Shown here: one piece after another, positions 29,501-32,500 of the stretch
Layout: every line of letters starts with the position of its first letter
Numbering within the stretch: position 1 is the stretch's first letter
Assembly (NCBI RefSeq): GCF_042767895.1
Contig: NC_091589.1
Location: forward strand, 2,804,520-2,837,019
From: Penaeus vannamei
Taxonomy: Eukaryota; Arthropoda; Malacostraca; Decapoda; Penaeidae
Length of the DNA: 32,500 bases
Direction of reading: 5' to 3'
Position numbers and translations under genes: made by a program
Notes under the pieces: model-generated
What the model saw: only the letters and a program-made list of their open reading frames with translations
What the model was told of the DNA's origin: nothing
Databases searched by the model: none

Positions 29501-31435
29501 TGCAATCCAGCCACCACACTAAGCATACAATTCAAAGAAAACACACGAGTCAACTGGAAATAGTGGACACAGGCCGGGCCACTCTAGAGAAAAGGTCCGA
29601 GCGAAGCTAGTCTTTGCAAATCTAAATGAACTGAACTGAACTGTATGCCCTGAAAATCCAATACAGCCTTCAGCATTTTCGTGCCTTTTCTTGTTCTTCC
29701 CTCTGTTGTTCCTTTTGTAGGTCTGGTGTAATTACTCACCTGGACCACATCGTTATCGGATCAATACCTTAACCTATGGCACATCCGGAAAGCAGCTGGG
29801 TGATCAACTTTTACCCTCTTGTATCTGTATCAGGTATTGAGGGTACTGGTGAAGAGGGCAATTATGCCGAGTATTTTTTTTTTTTTTTTTTTTGCTGTCG
29901 ATTCTTTTGACAGATTGTAAAATGAATGTCTACTAGACAGTACTTAACCCTTAATAAACCTACATTAAATTCACACATTTATGGGCGGGTTCTATCTAAA
30001 TACTTTGAATACTTTGGTACATCTGTGCTCAAGAGTTTGAGAACCAAGATTTTGTCCACCTGTCCACTCCCCTTAACATGTTCACTGCAGCTCCTACCCA
30101 CTACCCAACTATATGCCAAAAATCCTATGCTGATAGTTGCTCAGGAACTTCTCATTGACCATCAACACCATTTTCAGGTAGGCATGTTTATAATTCAACC
30201 ATTCAACATATCACAAAAATCATAGCAGCTTATCCAAAGTGTGTCGACAACACATGTTCCAACCACAGGGAAGAATAAAAACCAGCAATTTAATGTTAGT
30301 ACAGGAAAACCTATTAACCCGACTATAATCATATGAGCTAATACTTGTTTTTATAATACCACAGTTATCTAAAGATATAAAAAATGCTAACCGACCTCTT
30401 GTGTCCAGATGGTGGTGATACTCGTCACGGGCACATTCACCGTTTCCCAAGAGGTCTCGTACTCAGTTAGTGTAATCCATTCTGCTTCAAATGTCGTTGT
30501 AGTGATTGTATTTGTTAGTGTATATGTTATAACCTGTAGAGTAAAGTAATGTTACTGGTAAACCACCATGAAAATAATGTAAACTGCATTATACTATATC
30601 ATTTAATATTCAAGATTACGATCTTTGGACTTGCCTCGAGGTTTGTCTGAGTTATGGTGTATGCAACAGTGTCAATCCTCGCAGACATTACCGTTTTCTC
30701 CTCCGGCACAATCTGGAAGGAGGAATGTAAGTGCTGGAATGAAGTACCTACATACTGCACAAGATATAAAATACAAGTCTCAATGCTAAGACAATAGCAG
30801 TTTTACCGATTAAAAATTACAGGCATTACTCACAATTGTTTCCGTCTTGTAAATGGGCGGCGCAGGTATTGTGACAGTAGACCGATTTATTACTGTTACA
30901 GGATATTTCAAAGTTTCAGTCACATGGACAAATGTGGTTTTCTGGAAATTCTCCCATACTGTCACCAGAGAATGTACAACTTGCTGCACCTGTCCATTAG
31001 GAAGAAAGAAAGGTAATTTCCTTTGACATTTAGGATAACTTAATCATTAATTTTTCAGGATATTGGAATTGAACATTAAGCTGAAAGATCCCCAATCAAA
31101 GATTCCCTTTTATCTTGGACGCCTTAAAGCCAATGACCTGAACGTGCCTGGCAACGAACCCAGAACCTAAGCACACTTACCACTGCTTCTTCCCACACAG
31201 GCTTTATGTACAATGGGCAGATTGGTTCATTCACATACTTCTGGGGAACATATCCATAAGGGCTCTTCCCATAGGTGTTGTGTTCGGCGGGTACTAAGTA
31301 GGGGTCGATCGTTTCATCGAGATGGTCCCTGACGTTTGTCACCACCACGTCAACTGCATCCAAATTGAATGGGAAGATTGCAGCGCACCTAGACGCCATC
31401 ACCCCCATGACTACAACAACTAAAAGGTGTGCCAT
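2343..31435 (-). CDS. Five-coding-exon gene for a secreted Thr/Val-rich protein (264 aa), unrecognised family
   Basis: Joined coding exons are 31435-31181, 30989-30834, 30712-30635, 30533-30396 and 2510-2343, giving 85+52+26+46+55 residues and a TGA stop. Every exon length is a multiple of three and every coding junction is phase 0. The protein starts with a signal peptide (about residues 1-19: MAHLLVVVVMGVMASRCAA), then an acidic, Pro/Tyr-bearing N-terminal part, then a long stretch in which Thr and Val alternate with Trp, Glu and Pro, as in beta-strand-rich extracellular proteins. The mature chain has two Cys (about 73 and 258), a possible end-to-end disulfide, and one N-glycosylation sequon (NRS in exon 2). 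I see no known catalytic or binding domain and do not recognise the family; a structural, cuticle or matrix role is only a guess. Linking the last exon across about 27.9 kb is inference from phase, splice sites and shared composition; extra exons in that interval cannot be excluded. Confidence 0.7.
2523..3592. repeat. 31-bp minisatellite, 34 full units, next to the terminal splice acceptor
   Basis: The unit TTCTCATGACAGTCGGGG + AAACACTGGCAAT repeats 34 times with exactly 31 bp each, then a broken copy. The only recurrent variant is C or A at unit position 14: A in units 2-5, 23, 28 and 30-34, and C elsewhere. Twelve bp of unique sequence separate the array from the acceptor of the terminal exon, so the array forms the 3' end of the giant intron. 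No spacers or cas genes exist, so it is not a CRISPR array. Confidence 0.96.
3593..4439. other. Intronic sequence without recognisable gene
   Basis: The sequence is unique and of mixed composition. It may carry further decayed LINE ORF2 sequence on the minus strand, since endonuclease remnants lie immediately to its right, but I cannot identify motifs here. Confidence 0.4.
4440..4640 (-). pseudogene. Start of a LINE ORF2 endonuclease domain, decayed
   Basis: On the minus strand the frame reads LQYWNIRGFRTRR and then, after a small frame change, PSYNPSIIGFQKTFL and LPDNLSSFLRR. This is the N-terminal motif of an APE-type endonuclease (consensus LQWNIRG...NP.I...QET). The Glu of the QE(T/P) metal-binding motif is replaced by Lys. 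It lies downstream, in the same orientation, of the ORF1 zinc-knuckle relic at 8905-8050, so both are parts of one element now separated by the purine-rich minisatellite. The rest of ORF2 is not recognisable. Confidence 0.6.
4773..7870. repeat. 3.1-kb purine-rich minisatellite with 27- and 28-bp units
   Basis: About 110 tandem units. From roughly 4827 to 5925 and 6050 to 6305 the unit is 28 bp (GATGGAGGGAGTGGGAAGGA + GTAGAGGG). From 6305 to 7870 it is 27 bp (one G fewer, GTGGAAGGA), with AGTAG or AATAG variants; 5925-6050 mixes both. The plus strand is almost all purine with no C in the consensus, and the minus strand contains no stop trinucleotide in any frame. A 1027-codon open frame on minus (Pro/Ser/Leu repeats) and a 549-codon frame on plus (Gly/Arg/Asp repeats) therefore arise automatically. 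The array separates ORF1 and ORF2 of a minus-strand LINE relic. Confidence 0.96.
8050..8905 (-). pseudogene. LINE ORF1 (Gag-like) relic with three damaged CCHC zinc knuckles
   Basis: The minus strand reads PSGYHKTPTNIAKITFLRHD, then FDGESLRQCQNCWRL, AKHCISTARCSLCAQPSHN, a stop, SNCSAESRTCANFGGPRN and FYRGCFAYRFESEAATL, then RYRLGLTLQEARR. This is the nucleic-acid-binding Gag-like ORF1 protein of an I/Jockey-group LINE. Knuckle 1 has lost the Gly-His pair, knuckle 2 carries an in-frame stop, and knuckle 3 has Cys replaced by Phe and His by Arg. Towards 8050 the frame becomes a Ser/Thr/Pro-rich tail (STPSTPTTLSPPST), which runs straight into the purine-rich array. Confidence 0.7.
8906..9269. 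other. Unassigned sequence between LINE and MULE relics
   Basis: There is an 84-codon open frame at 8932-9186 on plus, but it has no recognisable motif or codon pattern and I do not treat it as a gene. The right end may hold the outermost part of the FLYWCH domain of the neighbouring MULE relic. Confidence 0.35.
9270..10170 (+). pseudogene. FLYWCH/MULE-type DNA transposase relic
   Basis: Pieces in different plus frames follow the order of this family. FLYWCH zinc-finger part: TKKRDYYDKVWRC (9281) then ARIHMVNGEIIVVAKHH (9318). Linker: ADVEEILAATKERAVVTAEP (about 9395). Then MVDTVKRTLRRVWQQAGV (about 9505). MULE catalytic part: SIMTDFETAAMNAFQRNF then AGCSLHLGQSVWRRNQNLGL (9627-9765), which holds the second catalytic Asp (TDFE) and the C-x-x-H signature. 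The segment that should carry the first catalytic Asp (DGTF) is missing between about 9558 and 9627. Further decayed sequence (VLALA, YSLEEIS) runs to about 10170. Several frameshifts make it non-coding. I saw no terminal inverted repeats. Confidence 0.72.
10171..11849. other. Intronic sequence without recognisable gene
   Basis: A 105-codon plus frame (10381-10698) and a 92-codon minus frame overlap each other and match no family I know. A 14-nt stretch at 10474-10487 is the reverse complement of the right end of the LTR-like copies at 23201 and 26238. A perfect 9-bp inverted repeat (CTTGGATTC/GAATCCAAG) spans 11564-11601. A G13 run lies near 11652-11664. Confidence 0.45.
11850..12275 (+). 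mobile_element. Probable LTR-like sequence followed by a primer-binding-site-like motif
   Basis: The GC-rich stretch carries a TATA-like TATAAGG at 12081 and, 115 bp later, an AATAAA at 12196-12201, the spacing expected for promoter and polyadenylation signal in an LTR. It is followed by TGGTGGCTTAGCGGTGG from 12268, which starts with TGG like a tRNA-complementary primer-binding site. The same TGGTGGC start occurs after the copy at 22994-23220 and at 27167. No partner LTR, protease, reverse transcriptase or integrase is present. Left boundary is approximate. Confidence 0.33.
12539..12623. repeat. Foldback (long hairpin) of about 85 bp
   Basis: The arms AAAGCGTTTTAAGCACGGGA (12540-12559) and TCCCTGCTTAAAACGCTTT (12605-12623) are reverse complements apart from one extra base. 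Between them lies a second perfect palindrome, GGCAAGAATTCTTGCC (centred near 12574). It could be a MITE remnant or a structured-RNA hairpin; no target-site duplication was identified. Confidence 0.6.
12640..14339. other. AT-rich intronic sequence with one GC-rich patch
   Basis: No gene is recognised. The segment 13330-13620 is distinctly GC-rich against AT-rich flanks and is open on both strands (91 codons plus, 93 codons minus), which suggests an inserted or formerly coding fragment. No motif identifies it. Confidence 0.4.
14340..14910 (+). mobile_element. Possible third LTR-like copy
   Basis: The right end has GCCACCTGTAATTCAA (14878-14893) followed by an AC/AT run ending CTATA, as in the copies ending at 23218 and 26255. 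Further left, AAGCCACGCTCT then an A-run and GAGGCCA (about 14608-14642) resembles 26036-26065 in the copy ending at 26255. The middle is unrelated. The similarity is short, so membership of the same LTR family is an inference. Confidence 0.3.
14985..16110 (+). pseudogene. LINE ORF1 (Gag-like) relic: zinc knuckles plus coiled coil
   Basis: Plus frames read ALDGVHKAIRVYKDGQPLNR then IRIVWKGEQPPPS, a typical pre-knuckle ORF1 region. Next come ISYNCMRSGHVVKYCKDKA and RCAACGEQHTAKEYPRC, two CCHC knuckles, the first lacking its first Cys (Ser instead). Further on are a short coiled coil (VNELRDTVALLTEQVNKML, near 15600) and another heptad segment (LLKEVKALRKENNDKEK, near 15825). At least three frame changes and stops break the frame. 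It precedes, in the same orientation, endonuclease, reverse transcriptase and RNase H relics, so it is the first ORF of one LINE spanning to about 22800. Confidence 0.65.
16300..16880 (+). pseudogene. APE-type endonuclease domain of the same LINE
   Basis: Reading through frameshifts gives FIWNMRSIKPRLSAL, NIDVICMQEPFAAAK (the Q-E motif), APSIKGYDWI, MGDLNARHPHFADSQRN (the GD.NA..P motif) and LVSDHLHSDLTILL (the S-D-H motif). All metal-binding and catalytic signatures are present as words, but in different frames with stops between them. The domain would nick target DNA to prime reverse transcription in an intact element; this copy is dead. Confidence 0.72.
17080..17628 (+). pseudogene. N-terminal part of the LINE reverse transcriptase
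   Basis: A 110-codon open stretch (17182-17514) reads SINSQTSMADVWRKINRLTG ... ELNNALLKGKATTPGEDGIT, the conserved entry to the fingers domain in I/Jockey-type LINEs. After a one-base shift it continues LLSVLRLIAQVSGNSLLHLY ... GILPSSWIKSLIIS. The frame stops abruptly at 17628, where an unrelated segment of about 560 bp begins. The missing continuation (IPIPKSKTHKYRPIS) resumes at 18189. Confidence 0.75.
17629..18188. mobile_element. About 560-bp insertion inside the reverse transcriptase, unclassified
   Basis: The reverse transcriptase reads SLIIS up to 17628 and IPIPK from 18189, so the segment between is extra. The left end opens with a perfect 7-bp inverted repeat, GTGGAAG/CTTCCAC (17629-17635, 17645-17651). 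The interior has a GC-rich left third and an AT-rich right part, without coding motifs. An 8-bp word, TTAATCAT, occurs at 17615-17622 and 18150-18157 and could reflect duplication. No clear terminal inverted repeats were seen, so a SINE, MITE or decayed fragment all remain possible. Confidence 0.5.
18189..18956 (+). pseudogene. Reverse transcriptase core of the LINE, frameshifted at the active site
   Basis: The sequence reads IPIPKSKTHKYRPISLTSCL, GFLPGRSSQHYF, then an open stretch at 18386-18766 with motif A (VFLDLQSALDIANREMI; first Asp kept) and motif B (GTPQGGVLSPMLFN). Motif C is encoded as YADD at about 18672, but in a different frame from motif B, so a small indel between them disables the polymerase. 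Thumb remnants (LIISTKKNKK, YFGVIELGELMKQLK) run to the point where the RTE element is inserted. Confidence 0.8.
18957..18968. repeat. Left target-site duplication of the RTE insertion
   Basis: ATTGCTAAACTA is identical to 21334-21345. It flanks the nested RTE element. Confidence 0.85.
18969..21333 (+). mobile_element. 5'-truncated RTE-type LINE nested in the older LINE
   Basis: The copy starts inside the endonuclease domain (LRISGSWYQRPDPHRWTWY ... EIDHILVSTRW ... GTDHRLVVATL; the TDH motif is kept). It passes through the linker (19341-19712) and the reverse transcriptase: LLRGVVIPLWKGKGDRWDCS, NHRGITLLSVPGKV, motif A YINLKKLFDTVH, GVRQGCVLAPSLFN and FADDVAIL. It ends with thumb sequences (VTESFTYLGSAVHNSG, LLYGSQTWTLSS, RQLRLYGHLARFP). 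The 3' end is a short TGATGGTGATGA tail, as in RTE elements. Stops and shifts near 19712, 20296, 20612 and 20900, plus an Asp-to-Asn change in motif A, make it inactive. Flanking 12-bp duplications confirm insertion by target-primed reverse transcription. Such sequences are often labelled craniofacial development protein 2-like in databases. Confidence 0.88.
19724..20625 (+). pseudogene. Reverse transcriptase region of the RTE element
   Basis: A 190-codon open stretch (19724-20296) followed by a second stretch in another frame (about 20300-20612) holds the polymerase palm. Motif A reads LAAYINLKKLFDTVHRE, where the catalytic Asp expected in YIDLKK is Asn. Motif B is GVRQGCVLAPSLFN and motif C is FADDVAIL, both intact. 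The stop at 20296 and the stop at 20612 separate palm and thumb. Confidence 0.8.
21334..21345. repeat. Right target-site duplication of the RTE insertion
   Basis: ATTGCTAAACTA matches 18957-18968 exactly. Removing the RTE and one copy restores continuity of the host LINE (NIAKL followed by TVIHTVGHRLSCIAP). Confidence 0.85.
21346..22250 (+). pseudogene. C-terminal LINE ORF2 part with RNase H domain
   Basis: After the RTE the older LINE resumes with TVIHTVGHRLSCIAPSIIQG and VLYKESELASLEIVQNEAP. An RNase H domain follows: CYTDES (first Asp, then a stop), TELAGMIIATANSQ (Glu), IFCDSQGALQALN (Asp) and, after a frame change, VWIPSHVGIPRHDHADRLAK (His and last Asp). All four catalytic positions are visible. 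RNase H removes the RNA template in intact elements and places this LINE in the RNase H-bearing I-like lineages rather than typical Jockey or CR1. Stops and shifts make it non-functional. Confidence 0.78.
22251..22800 (+). pseudogene. LINE C-terminal Cys/His motif and 3' UTR
   Basis: The plus strand reads CKLCNEEYK, a stop, TLVHYISECHV, the CCHC-like motif near the end of many I/Jockey-group ORF2 proteins. The 3' UTR follows, with GCCCACGCCTGTGCAG and GGTGGTAAATAAAGGAC near 22750-22785. The 3' end is taken near 22796 at TAAACTAA; no poly(A) tail or matching 5' duplication was found. Confidence 0.5.
22994..23233 (+). mobile_element. LTR-like copy A with primer-binding-site-like motif
   Basis: It starts with TATAAAGGGCGGTATAATGG (22994), shared with 25941. 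It has AATAAAGACTGAAGCC near 23136 and ends with the shared GCCACCTGTAATTCAA and AGAGGTGTTAGTACCTCT (23201-23218, a 6-bp-arm inverted repeat). TGGTGGCAG follows at 23225. TATA box, polyadenylation signal and TGG motif in that order suggest a solo or degraded LTR; no internal coding region follows. Confidence 0.45.
23234..24049. other. Intronic sequence without recognisable gene
   Basis: The sequence is AT-rich and unique. Minus-strand open frames near 23018-23493 overlap the LTR-like copy and show no family motif. Confidence 0.4.
24050..24980. repeat. Degenerate internally repeated region
   Basis: Related blocks recur about every 200-220 bp. GAGAGTAAGTATAATG near 24083 and TAGAGTAAGAATAACG near 24303 are each followed by CATTCGTTC. 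Later, AAGTCAAATCTTCA then TATAGGATTT occurs at about 24755 and again at about 24892. Copies are strongly diverged. It looks like an old satellite-like duplication; no coding content is apparent. Confidence 0.4.
24981..25299. other. Intronic sequence without recognisable gene
   Basis: AT-rich, with A-rich and pyrimidine runs near 25145-25265; nothing else recognised. Confidence 0.4.
25300..25940. other. GC-rich island, possibly internal sequence of an LTR element
   Basis: Composition changes sharply from AT-rich flanks to a GC-rich block full of GACG and GACGCC words. Several frames stay open for 60-110 codons on both strands (for example 25612-25803 plus, with Asp/Asp-Ala-rich translation). 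No protein motif is recognised. It abuts LTR-like copy B directly, so it may be the inner part of that element. Confidence 0.35.
25941..26259 (+). mobile_element. LTR-like copy B, with an internal (ACTC)n tract
   Basis: The left end shares TATAAAGGGCGGTATAATGG and ATGCAAT.CCTACTTCCCAC with copy A at 22994. The right end, from 26182, shares CTGAAGCCATTCAGTGTTTC, GCCACCTGTAATTCAA and AGAGGTGTTAGTACCTCT (26238-26255) almost without change. The middle differs completely and contains an 18-unit ACTC microsatellite. Conserved ends with different centres suggest recombination between subfamilies, or two regions of an LTR under different constraint. Confidence 0.5.
26105..26176. repeat. (ACTC)18 microsatellite
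   Basis: Eighteen uninterrupted ACTC units inside LTR-like copy B. Confidence 0.97.
26260..26559. other. AT-rich intronic sequence
   Basis: Nothing coding is seen. A perfect 7-bp inverted repeat (ACCTGTG/CACAGGT) lies near 26539-26562. Confidence 0.4.
26560..27403 (+). mobile_element. Probable 5' region of a LINE, or mixed repeat
   Basis: A GC-rich start (GGCAGTTGCTGCAGG ... GGGACACCCTAGGCC, 26590-26625) is followed by AT-rich sequence leading to the ORF1 at 27404. This would suit a 5' UTR. However, TGGTGGCAGTGAGCGC at 27167 resembles the primer-binding-site-like motif next to LTR-like copy A, so an LTR fragment may be interleaved. Confidence 0.3.
27404..28189 (+). pseudogene. LINE ORF1 C-terminal part, one in-frame stop
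   Basis: One frame is open from before 27404 to the TGA ending at 28189 except for a TAA at 27848-27850. The first half is Thr/Pro/Lys-rich (KIANTVPNMLQKYGFPSIVV). The second half is acidic (MDDTIFGDESSGSEIDVEVV) and ends QVTPRKVNPGKMGLP. This acidic segment and basic C-terminus precede ORF2 in some I/Jockey-group LINEs. ORF2 begins 5 nt after the stop. Zinc knuckles, if the family has them, are not present here. No ATG starts the frame at its left end, so the N-terminus is missing or shifted. Confidence 0.6.
28195..29650 (+). pseudogene. LINE ORF2: endonuclease and linker, with the reverse transcriptase lost
   Basis: The ATG at 28195 opens a frame to 28716: MLTIVQANARSFFSIRN, FLDQEHPDVVLLNST, GDGLGSFILIKST and VFFAGDINATHHALHHSS, an APE-type endonuclease with the GD.NATH motif. 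The Glu expected in QE(T) is replaced (LNST). The frame shifts near 28680 (YTNVGKGRPDLSS), then continues GPNHIPVIIKIS, where SDH has become PNH. The linker is open at 28974-29282 (ERTKRLLTCFRNRFTQHLNR). Beyond about 29470 the text reads CELTAPMDCLL then degenerates; the reverse transcriptase motifs are absent, so the core was deleted. Confidence 0.7.
29651..29893. other. Possible LINE 3' segment ending in T20
   Basis: The segment ends in GAGGGCAATTATGCCGAG and 20 T at 29874-29893. If the T run were a retroposon tail it would belong to a minus-strand element, opposite to the LINE at its left, so its origin is open. Confidence 0.35.
29894..30395 (-). other. First part of the giant intron of the host gene
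   Basis: This is AT-rich sequence between the weak exon 4 donor and the T20 run. A 99-codon plus frame at 29926-30225 has no recognisable motif. Confidence 0.5.
30396..30533 (-). CDS. Host gene coding exon 4, followed by the giant intron
   Basis: The acceptor is TTTACTCTACAG before 30533. The exon codes for 46 residues, starting VITYTLTNTITTTTF and ending SITTIWTQE, the most Thr-rich part of the protein. The frame ends at GAG|GTCGGT after 30396, a usable but weak donor (C at +3, G at +4). Continuing in frame into the intron is not supported by the protein pattern. The next acceptable exon that I can find in phase is at 2510, about 27.9 kb away. Confidence 0.7.
30635..30712 (-). CDS. Host gene coding exon 3, with a GC splice donor
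   Basis: The exon starts after TCCTTCCAG and codes for 26 residues, IVPEEKTVMSARIDTV then AYTITQTNLE. The donor is GAG|GCAAGT rather than GT. The flanking bases match U1 snRNA strongly, as is usual for GC-AG introns. No nearby GT donor keeps the phase with exon 4. The intron is only 101 bp. Confidence 0.72.
30834..30989 (-). CDS. Host gene coding exon 2
   Basis: The acceptor is a pyrimidine-rich stretch ending GGACAG before 30989, and the donor is ATT|GTGAGT after 30834. It codes for 52 residues beginning VQQVVHSLVTVWENF and ending YKTETI, with alternating beta-type residues (VTVINRSTVTIP) and the only N-glycosylation sequon (NRS). The frame is open on both sides and in phase with exons 1 and 3. 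The intron that follows is 121 bp. Confidence 0.78.
31181..31435 (-). CDS. Host gene coding exon 1 (signal peptide and acidic N-terminal part)
   Basis: The exon codes for 85 residues. Residues 1-19 are a hydrophobic signal peptide with cleavage likely near CAA|IFPF. The following segment is acidic (DHLDETIDPYLVPAEHN) and then rich in Tyr, Pro and Lys (YGKSPYGYVPQKY), with one Cys in NEPICPLY and an aromatic/acidic end, PVWEEAV. The donor after 31181 is GTG|GTAAGT, a near-ideal site. The 191-bp intron that follows is phase 0. Confidence 0.8.
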
Positions 31436-31664
31436 GCTGAGGATAAGAGAATATTTATGAGAAGAATTACATGATTAACTACGAATGGTTAAGGATCATC
31501 ATAACAAATTATAATCTAAAATTTGATGATTAAAATCATATACTTTATTGAATTGTCTGAATATCATTCAATGAAGACCTGTATTGAAAGGAAATAAATG
31601 CTGTAATACATCCTTGAAAAAGGCATTCATAAAATAACCAAGGCTTACATTGACGATTACTTAC

Positions 31665-31699
31665 CGCCGCGTCCACTGCGGAGGCAAGAAGCAGCGCAT
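31665..31699 (-). CDS. 5' exon of the host gene: 5' UTR or alternative first coding exon
   Basis: On the minus strand a strong donor, GCG|GTAAGT, follows 31665. The matching acceptor (TCCTCAG, after a pyrimidine tract) lies directly before 31436, giving a 228-bp intron and leaving one C before the ATG at 31435. The exon has an ATG at 31699 which, after splicing, is in frame with the downstream ATG. It would add 12 residues (MRCFLPPQWTRR) ahead of MAHLL. The conservative start is 31435, because MAHLLVVVV alone is a good signal peptide; the upstream start adds a basic n-region and is also plausible. The transcription start is not resolved: I see no convincing TATA or initiator at the right distance. 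A possible acceptor (CTCCGCAG) inside this exon means its 5' boundary is uncertain. Confidence 0.5.
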
Positions 31700-32500
31700 T
31701 ACTTTCAACCTTTACACATGTGTATATTGTAGAAATTTACAAAATCTGTAAAAGCATATCATAAGCCATAGTAGCTTGTTATACTATTCCTTATTTTACC
31801 ACGGTGTTTATTTCCTCATCGTTTACCCGTTACTTGTTCGACTATGAATTCAGTATATTAAAAATCCAATAATATATAAATATAAATTGCTGTGACTAGG
31901 CGTACCTGAGGGGAGGGTTGATGGGGGGCAAGCCCCCCAACAACCCCCCCCCCCCCGAGACATTCTCTCCACCTCGGTATGCATGGCAAGAGAGCTGCAT
32001 TCACACAGTAAAATAAACCAAATACCTTTATATTTGCAACCGTCAAACTTTCGTTCGCTTCCTTCTACCGTCTAGATTGCTTCGATTTTAATCACTTTTT
32101 TCTGCATTTGGAGCTCTTGGTGGACCCACATATTAGACTGGAATCGTTACTGTAGTCTATTTTATCTTCTTTGTCACTGTATAGTCTTAAGAATAACCCA
32201 GAATGAACACAACACTGGAAATGCAACATTTCTTACAGGCGTTCGTCTCGAAATGAGCGGACCGGCTAGGTGTGAAATGCAGAATGCACACGAATCTAAA
32301 TAAGGCTATAAATCAATCTTAAAATATGTAAATGAAGTATGAGGACATTAATAAAACACTAAGAGCATGCATTATTATACACTGATCAGTAGCCAAATAT
32401 TGTTTTGACATGTGCGTAGTAATACTGGAACTACTTAGGGTATCGCATTAAGGAGTTATGCGTTCAATTGTCTGTTTTTCTTCGTAAGGTAAACAAGCTC
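31700..32500. other. Upstream region of the host gene
   Basis: No gene is recognised. A G6/C6 foldback (31923-31928 and 31933-31938) is followed by C13 (31944-31956). AT-rich words such as TATATTTATATATT on the minus strand near 31870-31885 could serve as core promoter elements but lie far from the 5' exon. Promoter position is undetermined. Confidence 0.4.

Overview
The window looks like a piece of a large, repeat-dense arthropod nuclear genome, most likely a decapod crustacean. The evidence is: one intron-bearing gene with GT/GC-AG introns, several decayed non-LTR retrotransposons (LINEs) of arthropod type, a FLYWCH/MULE transposase relic, LTR-like fragments and very large minisatellites. 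I see no bacterial, viral or organellar genes. The crustacean call is an impression from repeat style, not a proof.

The main result is one host gene on the minus strand that appears to run across almost the whole window. Its first coding exons lie at the right end (31435-31181, 30989-30834, 30712-30635, 30533-30396, with a 5' exon ending at 31665). A well-formed terminal exon with stop codon and polyadenylation signal lies at 2510-2343. All junctions between these coding exons are phase 0. Joined, they give a 264-residue secreted, Thr/Val-rich protein that I do not recognise. The first four introns are 101-228 bp; the last would be about 27.9 kb and holds nearly everything else.

Layout from left to right: 1-700, LINE ORF2 relic. 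898-2110, CA-rich minisatellite just beyond the gene's 3' end. 2343-2510, terminal exon. 2523-3592, a very regular 31-bp minisatellite ending 12 bp from the splice acceptor. 8905-4440 (minus), a LINE whose ORF1 zinc-knuckle part and ORF2 endonuclease start are separated by a 3.1-kb 27/28-bp purine-rich minisatellite (4773-7870). 9270-10170, MULE transposase relic. 11850-12275, LTR-like sequence. 12539-12623, a foldback. 14985-22800, a nearly complete but dead LINE with ORF1, endonuclease, reverse transcriptase and RNase H, split by a 560-bp insertion and by a 5'-truncated RTE-type LINE with a perfect 12-bp target-site duplication. 22994-23233 and 25941-26259, two copies of an LTR-like element. 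26560-29650, a further LINE with ORF1 and endonuclease. 30396-31699, the 5' exons of the host gene.

Apart from the host gene, nothing here looks like a functional protein gene. Very long open frames over the minisatellites come from base composition and are not annotated as genes. The points most worth following are the long repeat-filled terminal intron, the minisatellite that must contain or touch its branch point, and the minisatellite that seems to have grown out of a retrotransposon ORF1 tail.
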